A stretch of 64,000 nucleotides of DNA from Tanypteryx hageni (taxonomy: Eukaryota > Arthropoda > Insecta > Odonata > Petaluridae): contig CM054120.1 in assembly GCA_028673005.1 (NCBI GenBank), positions 62,370,057 through 62,434,056 on the forward strand. Reading direction: 5' to 3'. The notes below the pieces were generated by a model. It ran no database searches and had not been told where the DNA came from. It saw only the letters and a list, made by a program, of their open reading frames with translations. The translations under genes and the position numbers were made by a program. Shown here piece by piece: positions 12,460 through 24,800 of this stretch. Every line of letters begins with the position of its first letter. Position 1 is the first letter of the stretch.

Positions 12460-15440
12460 GAATAGTCTCGTTCCTGGGCTATTCTGTAAAACGGGTTTTG
12501 TATTTTATACGCGGATATATAAGAATAAGTTAATGGTAAAAGGGAATTGATATCTCAATTTCTCCCAGGAGGATCTAGCGCTTCTAAAGCCTCTCTCCAG
12601 AGTCTAAAGATAAAAAATGCACGCATGAAAGCAGTTTTAAATATAGTAACAATTACGCGATCGGCTCATGATTTTCGACATTCGGCGGAAACTATTACAC
12701 AAAATATCTCGCATAGGTCCATTTGCTTATCGTAAATTTTAAGACTTTGCCCAACGTCCTCGAGAACATCCCATCCCGTCTTAGTGGCGGATTTCGCTCG
12801 GGCGAAGACGTTTATCTATTTATCCGCCTATTCCGACTTGAGTAAGAATGCGATCGTCATAGTTCTGTCCATTGGAATTGTATAAGCGCGAAAAATGCGT
12901 GGATGATAGCGGGAGCTGCGTTGTGCAACGGTTACAGTGATGCCAACTGGAATGCGATGGATTCGCGAGCTCGATGAGTGGATTAGCACGGCCTCGCTCA
13001 AGAGACTGGCGTGCTCATTCATCAACTACCGCGTGTTGCGAGGTCTTCGCTCGTGAGGTGTCTCCCACTACCTTCTCTAGCGTCGCCATGTTGTCGTCAT
13101 CGTGCACTTAGAAAAGATTAAAAAATACTTTTAATCTTTTCGAAATATATCTCTTTTTTTCTTTGCTGTGGTTGGTTTCGTTCCGCTCCGTTTATGGAAA
13201 CAGGGTGAGTGTTTTCAATGTTTTATTTGGTATACAGATTAGTTTTTAATGGTAGAAAAATCGAAGTCTCACTATTCGTTGAAATTAACGGTAGTAATGT
13301 TGTCGAATCCAAATCGGTCCGTAATGGCGACTTCACAGGCTGAAATAGCTCGGATAATGAGTGAGCAGAAGACGCGGGGTAGAAAATAAGTCGGCCTCAA
13401 CCTGCATTCACGGAAGGAATGAGGTTATCCGTAAACGGTGCGTTGCTAATTGTAAGCCCAAACGGTTGCGTGGCCTTCATTCTATCAAAGGATTCTCAGC
13501 TGCTAGATCAAGAATATTTTATAGTTTACGCGCACATTATAATTTGTTTAGATGTCGTTTTTTGTCTCTATCAAGGTTTTCCTTTTTTTCGAATGAGCCT
13601 AAGCTGGTGTTAAATGTTTGAAACGGTACATTAATTTGATAGAGTATAGCCGTACCCGATTTTCGTGGTTTTGTTGCACCAACGAACGAATTAGGCGATG
13701 AGAGAGATGCAGCGTTCCTCGGAGTTGATTAGAGAAAAAACGCATTCGGTTGGTAATGTTCGATTAAGTAAATTTTATGCTTAGCACCAGACGCTGCTGA
13801 CTCATTCCGGTTTATAGAGGCTGTTTACTTAAAATCCGTTAATTTGCCTTAAATTGATGCCCAAGTTTTTTTTCGAGAGTAAGAATGATTTTTACCTCTT
13901 CATTTTTCACGCACAAATATTCATATTAAATGTTTATTATAATACTCTCTGGATATTAGGAAAGGCAAGGTAATTCTAAACGACAGAAGATATTAATTTT
14001 TGCGTAAAAACGGAGTTGCGATCGAATTTTTTTTTCTCCTCGATGTTGTTCTCCTCTAGATATGCGAAATGTTGAAAAAGTTTACTATGTGCATCTGGTT
14101 GCACTCTGAGTCGGTCGATTTGGTGTATGAAGAGAACATAGGAACAGATGTCGAGAAAAGACTGCGTAAGGCTCTCGAGACATTTTGCACAGATGTTAGG
14201 CAAGCATCGTTTCATCGCAAACAAAAACGTGTCGAATCGAAATGAAAATACAAAAAAAATTCTTTTTATGGGGTGATTTATTATAGTACGATTTCTGAAA
14301 ATTTCATCAAAATTACTTAAATATATTTTTCAAATAATTTAGTGGTGTAATTTATATGGCAGTTTAACGTAAAAAAGAGTCCTTGAAATAGATGCAACCT
14401 TGCAGCTGTGATTCAATTTCCATTATTCTCCTCGAGGTATTTTTGTGCGAGTTTCAATTGTTAAGTATTCTTTCAAAAGAGCCTTTCTGAAAGGGAGCTA
14501 CGGATGAAGAAACGCTTCTCTAATTTCATTGTTACTAGAAAAGCTTTCATTCCCGAAAATAAAATATATCGGAGAGGTGCAAAGGAATTCTGAAAAACTT
14601 TCTCCTCCTCGATGAATTTAATAGTTTAATATATTTTCCCACATATTTATTTCACCGTTTTACCCTCCATCTTGTACACAAAAAGGATGAAAAAATTAGC
14701 TCTTTTTCCCATTTTCTTCGATTTAATAATATTATTTTCAGTCCTTGGAGGAAGCTTTTGTGTGTTATCAGGAGGGGACGAGAGAACGATGTTATTCATC
14801 ACTTAGATGGAAATGTTTCTAACAATGTCAAAACGAACCGAGAAAATGTACAGAGTCTAAAAGGACACGATGGGTGGAACGTAGATAGGAAGGAGAGATT
14901 AGCGTCGGAGTCATTTTTAATGGAATGGGTGGGGATATACGTATGCCATCTAAATGAATACTTTTAGCAAAATGAAAATTGTGAGATATGAGCGACGGGA
15001 TAGCTGCTTCAATTTGGACTAAATTGTAATGGACGATGTGCATCAATTTAAGGAAACTATACGTAGAAGATTCCGTTATAAATTATCTCCATCCTCGAAA
15101 ACGGTTCGAGGACTCTGTAGGAATTAGTTAAACCGGGCTTTTCAACCGAGGGTACATTCAGAATATAATGCGTTAAAAATTGCAATCTTTCTCCTTGCGT
15201 CATCATAAGTCATGCATGACTTCGGAACCAAAATTTGTGCCGTTACGGCTAAGAATAACGTTATAAAAAATACACGTAAAACCATGAACTATAACGTTAT
15301 AAACACGAGTGATCTATTTTAAAACAAGAATTATCCATTTCATTAGCACTTCACAATATACTTAGGCGTTCGCGACCGTTAAAAAAAGTGCTCCGAGGGG
15401 TACATCAACAAAAAAGTAAAAAGGTTGAAGACTCCTGAGT
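12460..15440. other. Intergenic, no gene recognised
   Basis: Short open frames only, overlapping on opposite strands, without recognisable domains. Composition is AT-rich, with moderate CpG around 12,770-13,100. Confidence 0.45.
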
Positions 15441-15442
15441 TA

Positions 15443-15655
15443 AGCGGGGTACCGGTGGTGTAGTGGTTAGGAAAATTGAGCGTTCCGTCCTTCGGAAGAG
15501 ACGTTAAGCAGTTGGCTCCCTTGGTGCTTTTCATAAAGAGTAGGCTAATGCCGGTACCGGGTTTCCCTCTTCCCTTCTCTGTAATGTCCAGTTGATGACA
15601 GTGCAAAATGACCATAGCTGTCGACGCACTTAAAAAATCAAATCAATCAAAACTC
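15443..15655 (+). repeat. SINE-like repeat, copy 1
   Basis: Contains accggtggtgtagtggttag, an A-box-like tRNA head, then ttccgtccttcggaagagac... to ccggtaccgggtttccctct, and an A/T-rich aaatcaaatcaatcaaaa tail. The central 95 bases match 17,608-17,700 closely, defining a repeated family. Confidence 0.65.
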
Positions 15656-16397
15656 GGAGCTAAGCCTTCCTTCTACTTGATTTAATAATTTATGTATGTC
15701 GTCGTTCACAACAACTGCATACCTTTCCGATTAAAAAGTTAGTGCAATGGGTTTGCGAGTTACTTAATCTCCAAAAAATATAAATCTAAGGTTCCCAAAG
15801 AGTTGTAAAATGTCTTTGATTTCATTACCGTGATATAGTTTCAGTATTTGTATTCGAATTATACAAAATACGGTCAATTCCTCGGAGACTGAAATCTCGA
15901 ACTTTCGATAAATTGGCTTTCAAATTAGTATCCTATTTCATACAATATATTAATAATAATAAATATAATAGATTATATTATTATCATTTTAAAAATTACT
16001 AAGTAACGTGTACTGTGGAACTTGATGCAGTAATTATATTACTTATCATTTATTCCGTCACAGTATGACATACTATCCGCTTTTCATGGGTTATGTCAAC
16101 ACGAATGACTCATCAAAAGGAAATGCAGATAAGGACAATAAATAAATCTTATAAACGATTTACTCCTAGTACGTAAGTTAAGGCATAAAGCGCGGTCATC
16201 CCCGTCGCGTTACCTTTCTTCTATACGTTAATTAAAGTAGTAGTAACAATCTCGTTCATATTATAATAGTAACACACACTGGCGTTCATAAAATGAAAAC
16301 AGAAAAGGTAACACCAAAAGCAAAATTACCAATTCCGTAAAGTCGGGGATAAATCAGTTCACTTGCGGAGAAATTAGTAGAAGACCAATTAAAGGTC

Positions 16398-16647
16398 CAG
16401 GGTGATCGTAAAGTTTCTCCGCAGCAGCAGCGACGTGACTCATACTTTGTTTCGGGTATCCCCCTCGTCTCCCTCTTACGTGTATTCAATTTCGGCCGTA
16501 ACGTTACAAAAAGTGTTTGACAAAAAAGTCAAGCGAGTAGCTATGTGTAAATACAATGGTGAGGAACACTTTCAGCATCTCCTCTAAAGCAAGTGAGTAC
16601 ATTCATTCAATTCTATACTACTGCAGAGAAACTTTACGATCACCCTG
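16398..16647. mobile_element. Short TIR MITE
   Basis: Inverted ends cagggtgatcgtaaagtttc and gaaactttacgatcaccctg are perfect over 20 bases, with an inner ctgcagcag/ctactgcag region. 250 bp, no transposase. The superfamily is not clear because no clean target duplication is visible. Confidence 0.75.
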
Positions 16648-17599
16648 TATATAAAAGAAATGATTCCATGAAAATTCACCATTGGAGCAATCTTCCCTGT
16701 TAATTATTTAGGGTACATTACCGGAATGATATGTCTTTATTTTGGAAATCATTTTTGTTTCATGCCTCTGTGTCGAAAAGCGCGTTAAATGAAATCAAAT
16801 TAATTCGTTTATCATAAATTAAATACTGTCTTTTACGGATAAATTATAAATTTTGCCAGGGCAAAGATTCTAGGTAGAATTGCGTTCAATTTCTGTTCGA
16901 ACTGGAAGCTGTTATACTAGTGAAGTTTATCTTGGGTGTGACCCTGTTTATTGGACTCGATCCAGAGTAACTAATTTGCAAGCTCTCCACGTATTCGCGT
17001 TATGTGATTCGCAAGAAGACACTTGAAATGGTCGCTAAAAAAAAGATCGTTAACGTGCCCTTTATTTTCTCTATTAGCGACTGGAAAGCGAGTTTGAATC
17101 ATCATCGGGGTGTAAAATCATATTGCGCGCAAAATATTTGACACCAAATTCACGTCAGTTTTAAATAAACGGTTGCATTTGCCATGCATGATTCCAGACG
17201 ACGTAGTTTGGCAACTATCTCTAAAGATCCCATTTTTCCTATCCTTTTCCTTCAAGTTGTTGCGAGCTATTTTTATGCGCTTACACTCAGCGAAACCAGT
17301 CTAGAAAAAAAGCTTTTTGATGGGATTATGTGATTATGAACGAATTCCTTCGTCATTTTTTATAATAGGGTTGACATTGTACTTCTAAAACCACGAACGA
17401 TGCGACGCGATTTTAGTTTTATTTTTAATTTATAATTTCAATTGACATAAACTGATACTACTGGATGTAGTCATTTATATGCCCTCGTATTATTTGAAAA
17501 CTTGATTCAAAGAAATTCTTCCCGAAGCTAAAATAATTTTTGAATAACCGGAATGGTTCTTAATTGGTCTATTATATTGCTGTTATGACCGCGCAAATT

Positions 17600-17830
17600 C
17601 AGCTGTTCCGTCCTTCGGAAGGGACGTTAAGCCGTTGGCCCCCCTGGTGTTCTTCGTAAGAGCAGGCAAATGCCGGCACCGGGTTTCCCTCCTCCCTTCT
17701 GTGCGCGAGTCCGGTGTGGAAGGCAACGGGAAACCACCACACCGTGTATGTATATTCCCTAGTCAAAACCAATTAATTAATTGATTGGTAGGACCTGTCG
17801 CAAGACAGAACACGAATGAATGAATGAATT
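17600..17830 (+). repeat. SINE-like repeat, copy 2
   Basis: Shares ttccgtccttcggaagggac, gttaagccgttggc and gccggcaccgggtttccct with 15,485-15,579. It ends in an aatgaatgaatgaatt tail. The tRNA-like head seen in copy 1 is missing or diverged. Confidence 0.6.
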
Positions 17831-18140
17831 GCTTTTATACTACTATATTGCTGAATCGTATTTTTAGAATAACTTCGTTGGAGGTCGGTGGTACAAAGTG
17901 GATCACGTCTATAGATTATTGCAAAATGAAGCAGTTTATCCATTTGTGTACCCAGATGAATTATTCATTTGTAATTGTAACACTTATCGTTAGTCGTACC
18001 TTATACATTTTAATATTACCTTACCTTTCATTAATCATTGGAGAATTAATGAATTTCCTTAATATGTAGCATTCATTTCAGTATATGTAGATTGTTAACG
18101 ATACATCAAAAAATTTATTTGACATCCTAGGTGATACCGT

Positions 18141-18620
18141 CTATAAATTTCTCTCTACATTAGCCCTATCAAATTTTACTGTCTCGTATGAAATTGCAGC
18201 ATCTGTTGATGATGTTATAGTGGAATAAAACCCGCGTAGGATGTTTTTAATAAATTTATACAATATTTTATGAACTTTAATTTTATTTATATTGAAATCT
18301 CGCGTGGTGCCTGCCACGCTGATGTTATCGGCACGTATACAGTCACCTGCTGTAAACATTTTAAATGCATCTTTGTCTGCCGTGAAATTTGTCTCTAAGC
18401 CGGTAAGAATGCAGTAATTTCCAACAGCTTGGGATTCTTCAGTATTTCTCCATTTTAGACCTGTACCGGGTGCATCAAATGACACTTCGAAAGTGGGGGT
18501 TTGTAGTCGCCCATCGTCAAAGAGGGTGGGGCAGTCAGGGTCGCGTATGGTGGGGCGGGAGAGGGGGTAGCGGGGTCGAAGGTGTCTCGAGAGATTTTCA
18601 GCGAACGGGTTCAAACTCAA
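18141..18620 (-). other. Unrecognised 159-codon open frame opposite the FAAH2 promoter
   Basis: An open frame running divergently from FAAH2 exon 1 (MSLNPFAENLSRHLRPRYPL...). I recognise no domain. The first third lies in the GC-rich promoter-like stretch, where stop codons are rare, and the rest is Lys/Asn/Ile-rich. It could be the first exon of a head-to-head gene or chance. Codon-level conservation would decide. Confidence 0.2.
18552..18561 (+). promoter_or_regulatory. GC-box-like motif upstream of FAAH2 exon 1
   Basis: ggggcgggag lies in a locally GC-rich stretch (about 18,480-18,690) that stands out from the AT-rich surroundings, 135 bp before the predicted ATG. No TATA box is apparent. 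A CpG-type promoter here is an inference from base composition only. Confidence 0.3.
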
Positions 18621-18696
18621 AACGGTTTGGAGTTGCGTCTCATCCTTTGCGCTTTTGTCCTCAGGTGTACGAGGCGGGCCAGCTGCAGTGTATAGT

Positions 18697-18879
18697 ATGA
18701 ATCGGAGGAGGCAATTTCGCTCTCAAGCCCGTCGTCTGCTTCGAAGGCTCGTTGACATGGCACTTGGACTTCTCTTCCGGCTGGTATACCGAAAGACAGG
18801 TGCTATTGCCCCTCCGATCGACAATCTACTCCTGCTCGACACGGCTTCGACCCTGGCACTCAAAATTCGGACTCGTAAG
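18697..18879 (+). CDS. FAAH2: FAAH2-like exon 1 (residues 1-61)
   Basis: Starts at the ATG at 18697 ([10 protein letters not shown]...) and ends in KIRTRK before a gtaacg donor. It encodes a basic, then hydrophobic, N-terminal anchor ([14 protein letters not shown]), followed by [14 protein letters not shown] and LALKIRTRK. This matches the FAAH2 pattern of a hydrophobic helix, PPI-N and an ILL-SA-LA-KIR helix just before the K-S-VEVVE segment of exon 2. It ends in phase 0, and exon 2 opens in phase 0. The frame is open upstream to at least 18655. A pyrimidine-rich acceptor-like site (tcctcag, ending 18664) suggests a possible upstream non-coding exon. The internal ATG at M35 is less likely because it would remove most of the anchor. 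Confidence 0.85.
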
Positions 18880-21800
18880 GTAACGTGACAAAAATTATTT
18901 AAAAAAACTGCTTCTCCTAAGATTCTTACCTGATAAGATGTCTCGCATGCAAATGAGTATCATTTACAAGTCTGTGTAATTTTAATTTAGGCGTATTCAA
19001 GCAAAACTCTTGCATTATTTTGCAACATATTGGCAACATTCTTTCGTCTTTAATTTTCCTTTGTTGTGTGCCAAAAATAAACGACGTTCTTGAACAATTT
19101 AGGCTTGACTGCATACGGTCGACTGGGTAGAAATATTCTGCATCGGTGGTGGAGAGTTTTAAGGAATATTTTATTTACCGTTTACCCTGTCTATAAAATA
19201 TTGCAGTTGAACAAAAACGAAGTACCTCTATTTAATTTCAAATAGCCATGAAATTTTTTTATCTAACTATAGTGACAGAATATACCGGTCCGGCCCTGAA
19301 TTGAGGCCCTTTTTGATTTAATACACTTCTTAGCCGAAACTCAAAAATGCCGCGAAAAAGCAACGATTTTGTACCTTTTTCCCATACTAATAATTACGCC
19401 GTTACTTCATAGAAACCAATAATAAGGGTGATTGGTACCCATGTCGAAAAAGCAAATTTTGATTGTTGTGCTAGTGTTCTATCAACGTCGACGGAGCATG
19501 ACGAAATTGCAATTTTAACAGACTATTAAATATTGGGCGAATTATTAAAAATATATTGGACATTAAATCTTCTGGCGTCACTCATTCAAATTTTCGACTA
19601 ATTCTTTTTACTGAAAGTCTCAATTGTGTAGTTTTTGCGGCAAGAGTAGCAGAAAACGTTTTCTCTATAATAATATGCTGATTCTGATGTCTGTAAAAAT
19701 AACAACTACGCCTACAGTAAAAATTTCCACTGCGACATCTATCCAAACCCTAGTCGACAGTTTCTCGCAAAAAACAGTTTGGTAAATATTACCATTTGAT
19801 CTCATTCCAGCGTTGAAGTCCCGCTTTCACCATTCTCTCCGAGAAAGGATCCTGCGTAGGGAATGGCGCGTATCGCATCTGAGCGCCTCTGAACTCAGGG
19901 GAACATCTCTGCATGGTATTGAAAACTTTTTCCTAAGAAAATGGTGAGGAAAGTAGTTTGTCCGGCTTTGAAAATATTTTCCTCAAGTAGGTTATCTGAC
20001 GCGCCTTATACAGGGCGTTCAGTCTCTGTGCCCTTGGGACCAAAAATATTTTTTAGTTTTTATTTTGTTTTTGTTTCACTGACTCTTGGCAACATTGTTT
20101 GTTGTTTCCTCCCTCGATCGGCGAGATGATTTGGTCATAATGTTTTAAATTACCTTTTTATTTTTTTCAACGATTGTTGAAAACGTTACAATGAACAATT
20201 AATAGCGTAGGAAACTGACTTTTTGAACAACCTGTGGTTGGATAGTAGGGGAAGTCTTGTAATTTGATAAATAGAGTAGCTCTAACAGCAAAGAAATATC
20301 AGTTCGATTCCACCTATAAGGCAAGCTCGATAAATTCTTTTTGAAATTCATGCAATTAAAAATAAATTCACTTTTTTCGGTAAAAGTACCGCGCACTATG
20401 TACCATATTGGCCCGGTATATAAGGCGGCACCGAATATAAGGCGACCCCCGTTAGCTTATCGAACTATCCAACTTATTTCGCAGATTGAGACGTGAAATT
20501 GGAATACTTTCAACGAATTAATGTACTATAGTTGTACCTTAATACATCCAAATTAAGGAAAACAAAAAATTCAAGTTGCAGAACTTCAAGTCAAAACTTA
20601 GTGGAACATATCCTATTCAAATTAACGAGAACTGGTGTCGCAGAGATTGATTGATTGAATCCTTTATTGGCGAGATAAGGCCGTGATGGACCTCTCTTCC
20701 ACCTAACCTCATATGTCACTAAATTCTAAAATACATTTTATAGTGATAATAAAAAAGGTAAAGACAAGAACAAATTAAAAAATTGTTTTAAATGATAGAA
20801 ATTTACGACTCATATCCATAGTTTCGTATAGAATTCTGTTTGTCAGTTTGGAAGCTGTTGTTTTCCTGTGAACGACCTAGTGGTTTCAAACTTAAGGGAA
20901 GATTAACTTCTTTCTTCCCGGTATCTTATCATGGCGTCTTGCCAAGATTCCTACTAGTTTGTGTGCCAACTCTTTCCTTGTAAAAAAAAGTTGCCTTTAA
21001 AGAATTATCACTTGAATTAGTTTGGGTATTTTTGTAAAATTACCGCAAATGCCCGTTATAGGACTCTGCTGCGTATATAACGTAAGGAGGTTTTTGTGCT
21101 TAAATTCTAAGAAAATTCATTGTATGTACCCGTGTATAAGATGAAGATGCATTCTGGCGACTGTTGCGTGCCATATATATTTTATCATTCAACGATTAAA
21201 TCTGACGAGTAATATTACCGCGAATATCTTTATAAAACCGAGGTTTAAATAAAAACTTACGTCCTTTGCCTCGCATCGCCCTAGGTAAAGTATCTTGAAA
21301 CTATTTCGCGCAAAATTGCTATTAAGGACAGGAGAATACATCCAAGTTCGTTGTCTTGTGATTTTGGGAAGAATTATACAGTCGAACATAGGACGCATCC
21401 CGTTTTTAGGACAAATACTTCGAGAAATGATTACGTCCTATAAACGGGTATTTACGGTGCACATAACGGCTTTTGTTGCTACGGGAAATTTCTATTTTCT
21501 CTCTTTGATTGCGTCTCTTTTGGAAAACCCAAATTCACCGGAAGGCGGGTGCGTAAGTCTCTTGGTTCAATCTTGGAAAAGTAATAAATGTCTTGAATCT
21601 CGGAAAGCTTTTCCTGGAACTTCTCCCGGATCGGGTTCGGTATTTTCTGCTAACCCCACCACTTCCTCGTACCCAACAACCTCAAAATCAAACAAACCTC
21701 CTCCAACAAAGGCGAATTTTTGCGGAAGACGCGTTCGCGCTCATTTTTTAATATAATCCCGCCATTTGGAAAATGTAATATTTAGTTATCCCGACATTTT

Positions 21801-24800
21801 CGGCGGTAATAATTAAACCCCTTATTTTATTCGAGGATCTAGATCAGGGGTCGGCAACCTTTTCTGCACGGCGGGCCACATTTGCAGTCGTGAATACTTC
21901 GGAGGGCCGCATTGGGAGTCAAGAAAACCTCGGCGGGCCGGATGAGCGAATAAATCAGAAGTTTTCTAGAGATTCTGTGATTTCATATGAACGAAATCGT
22001 CTACATAATTTACTAGCGTTAAAACTTCAACCTAAAAGGCTTTGAGACCATTATTTTACTCAAAAAATATAAAATTGCCCATGAGAAAATTTCCTGATCA
22101 CTTTTTCATTACAGCTTTGCGAGCCGCATAAAGCGTTCTTGAGGGCCGCACGTGGCCCGCGGGCCGTAGGTTGCCGACCCCTGATCTAGATTTACGTACT
22201 GCCTTGCAACTCACCTAAGTGGTGAGTGGCAAGAAGTGCAATGAACCATAACCTACCCTTAAGAATTTTCTCTCGCGGGTTTAACTCCCCCGTTAGACTC
22301 TTGCATTGCCCCCGGAAAACGAGCCTCGAAAACGCTGTCGATATCACGTATTTTATCGCCTTGTATTTATTAGGGCATGCAGTGCTCTACTGAGTTCTTC
22401 TATTCAAATTAGCATTTTTTTGTTTCAGCAGGGTCATTTTACGGACATTAATAATTGAATCGAACAAAATCTTACGGATGCCCTCGAGCACGAGGTTATA
22501 AATGTTTTAAAATTATATTTGTTGCTGATTTTGAGCGATTTTTGCTGTAAGGGTGACTGAACTCGCAGTAACAACAAAATAACTCGCGTGGAAAACATTT
22601 TAGATGATCGATAGATGCTCAGAAAATGTATTGTGTTGAGGGTATTGCAGGGATTGAGGAGGGGGAATTAAAATGGGTATACAAGTTAAGTAGAACTGAA
22701 AAATTCCCACGCGTTCTTAGCAATCAAAGGGTTAAAGGTTTTTTCTTACCTCTCTTTTCTTCTTTCGCAATCTTAGCGATTGGTCCGCAACCGCCGTTCT
22801 TCTCTTCGTTGTGCTAGCCTCTTTAGGCTCTCATAGCAGTCTTCTCCAACATCTTTCTGGGTCTGTTTTATGTATTGAATGGAGTCTTGTTCGACCTCGG
22901 GTCTTCTTTCCTTCTATTATTGTTGTTATTAAACTTTCGTGGAGTAGTATGTCTCCTATCCACTTATCTCCTATTTTCTTTATTATTTCAAGCAGTAACC
23001 TACTGTCACTTAAAGTAATAGATGCTTATTTTTGCTTTATCGACCTTTAAAATATGCTTTTATTGTCCAGAATCTGGTTTCTGTTGGTATTACCTCTAAT
23101 TCAGGGCTCTTTGGCCTTTTTTGCTGAAGTGCCCCTTTGAGCATTTTCTAAGATAATAGAGTGACCTCTAATTTATTGTAAAGGGACTATAAAATGAATA
23201 ACACGTTAAAATACATTATAAATCTAAATTATCAAAAATACGACGAATTTATGTTTTTTATTCTACATTATCCTAATTCAAGAACAAGCTAAAAAATGTA
23301 TTTGCCTTGGGTATCTCCAATAGCCATAACAAGGTTAAAAAAAACATGTGCGCATTTCGGCAACAAAGCAGCAGTATTCAGCGATAATTCACCGAAAATA
23401 TATTCTTTTAGAATTTAGAATCTATTTTCGGTGAATTACCACTGAAGACGGTCGCTTTGTAGCCGAATTGCCCATGTTTTTTAAACTTATATTGGCTATT
23501 GGAGATACCTAAGGCAAGTACATTTTTTAAATTGCTCGTTCTTGATTCTTTTCAGCCATAATATGAACTCCATTGTTCCCTGTTGAATTATCCTAATTGC
23601 CCAAAACGACCGTAAAAATACTACACAATAATTTACATTACGTTAAGTAGTTTTTTTTTGGAAGAGATACGCGAAAATTTTAAATAATTTTTTTATCCTT
23701 ATTCCTCTAAGTAAATATGTGCATACAACGTTTTATAACGCCATTCGTAGTCGTAATATCACAAACTTTTGAAGTCAAACATGAAAGTCGAAGAAGACAA
23801 ATTCCAATATCCTTTAATACTTTCGTTGTACTCCTTTAAAATTCTGAAAGTACTCGTACCCCTGGTTGAAAACTCGTTCTTATTCTTTCTCCATGGCTTC
23901 AACATAAAACGCTTTTTCTTTCAGGTCGTGACTTGTTTTCTGTTGGTGTAATTCCTTCCGTGTTTTCCCTCCAGACGTCGAGCCGGTGGTTTTCTAGACG
24001 GACGCTTAGATACAATCGTTGAAAGGTTTCCAAAATGCGATCTCGTCTACCCATTTCGGTCTAAAATCTACGCAATCCATTTTTTCCGCGAAGAGTTTCG
24101 CTAGGGACCGAAAAACTCCTAAGCCTCCGACATGATTTTCTGCACCGCAAGTTTCGTCGCGAGAACGTTCACTGCTGAATCTGGAAACGCATCTTTTAAA
24201 TCACTTTCTTTTTCTATTTTTGTCATCCAAAGAGCTCTTTTCGGCTTCCGTGCCAAATGACGAGATGATTAAACGCCGACGGCTACGTATTATCCATTAG
24301 TTTACTTTCTCAGAAATAAAAATTTCCCTCGTGGTGGCTTTGGCTTAAGAATAGAGGCGTACTGGAGCTGTCATTAATACAGAATAAGCTGCACAGTTTC
24401 TCTGAAGGATTTTGGATAGCCGTATAAAATTAATGCAAATGTCGATCGCCCATCAAAACTTGATCATATCCTAACGCCTGGAGGAGCTAACGCCCAAAAT
24501 GTGTCCAGAAAATTTACTAAACCAGTTTGATTTAACGTAATGAATTAGCCAGTCATGATGTTTTGTCGTAATTAAATGGAATTAAAGTTTTATTGGCGGA
24601 CAGATATTTGTTTTATAACTAAACGTTGAATTAAAGAAAAGGACCTTAGAATTATTCGTACAGCTTGTATCCAAAAAATAATGAGTTAGCTCCAGAAATC
24701 TTAAAACGATACATCAAACCAGAAGAGCAAATTGTCTGCATTAGCTGGCCTTAGTGGTGACTCACCGACCGTTGATTCTAGCCTGATAACTTCGTCATAG

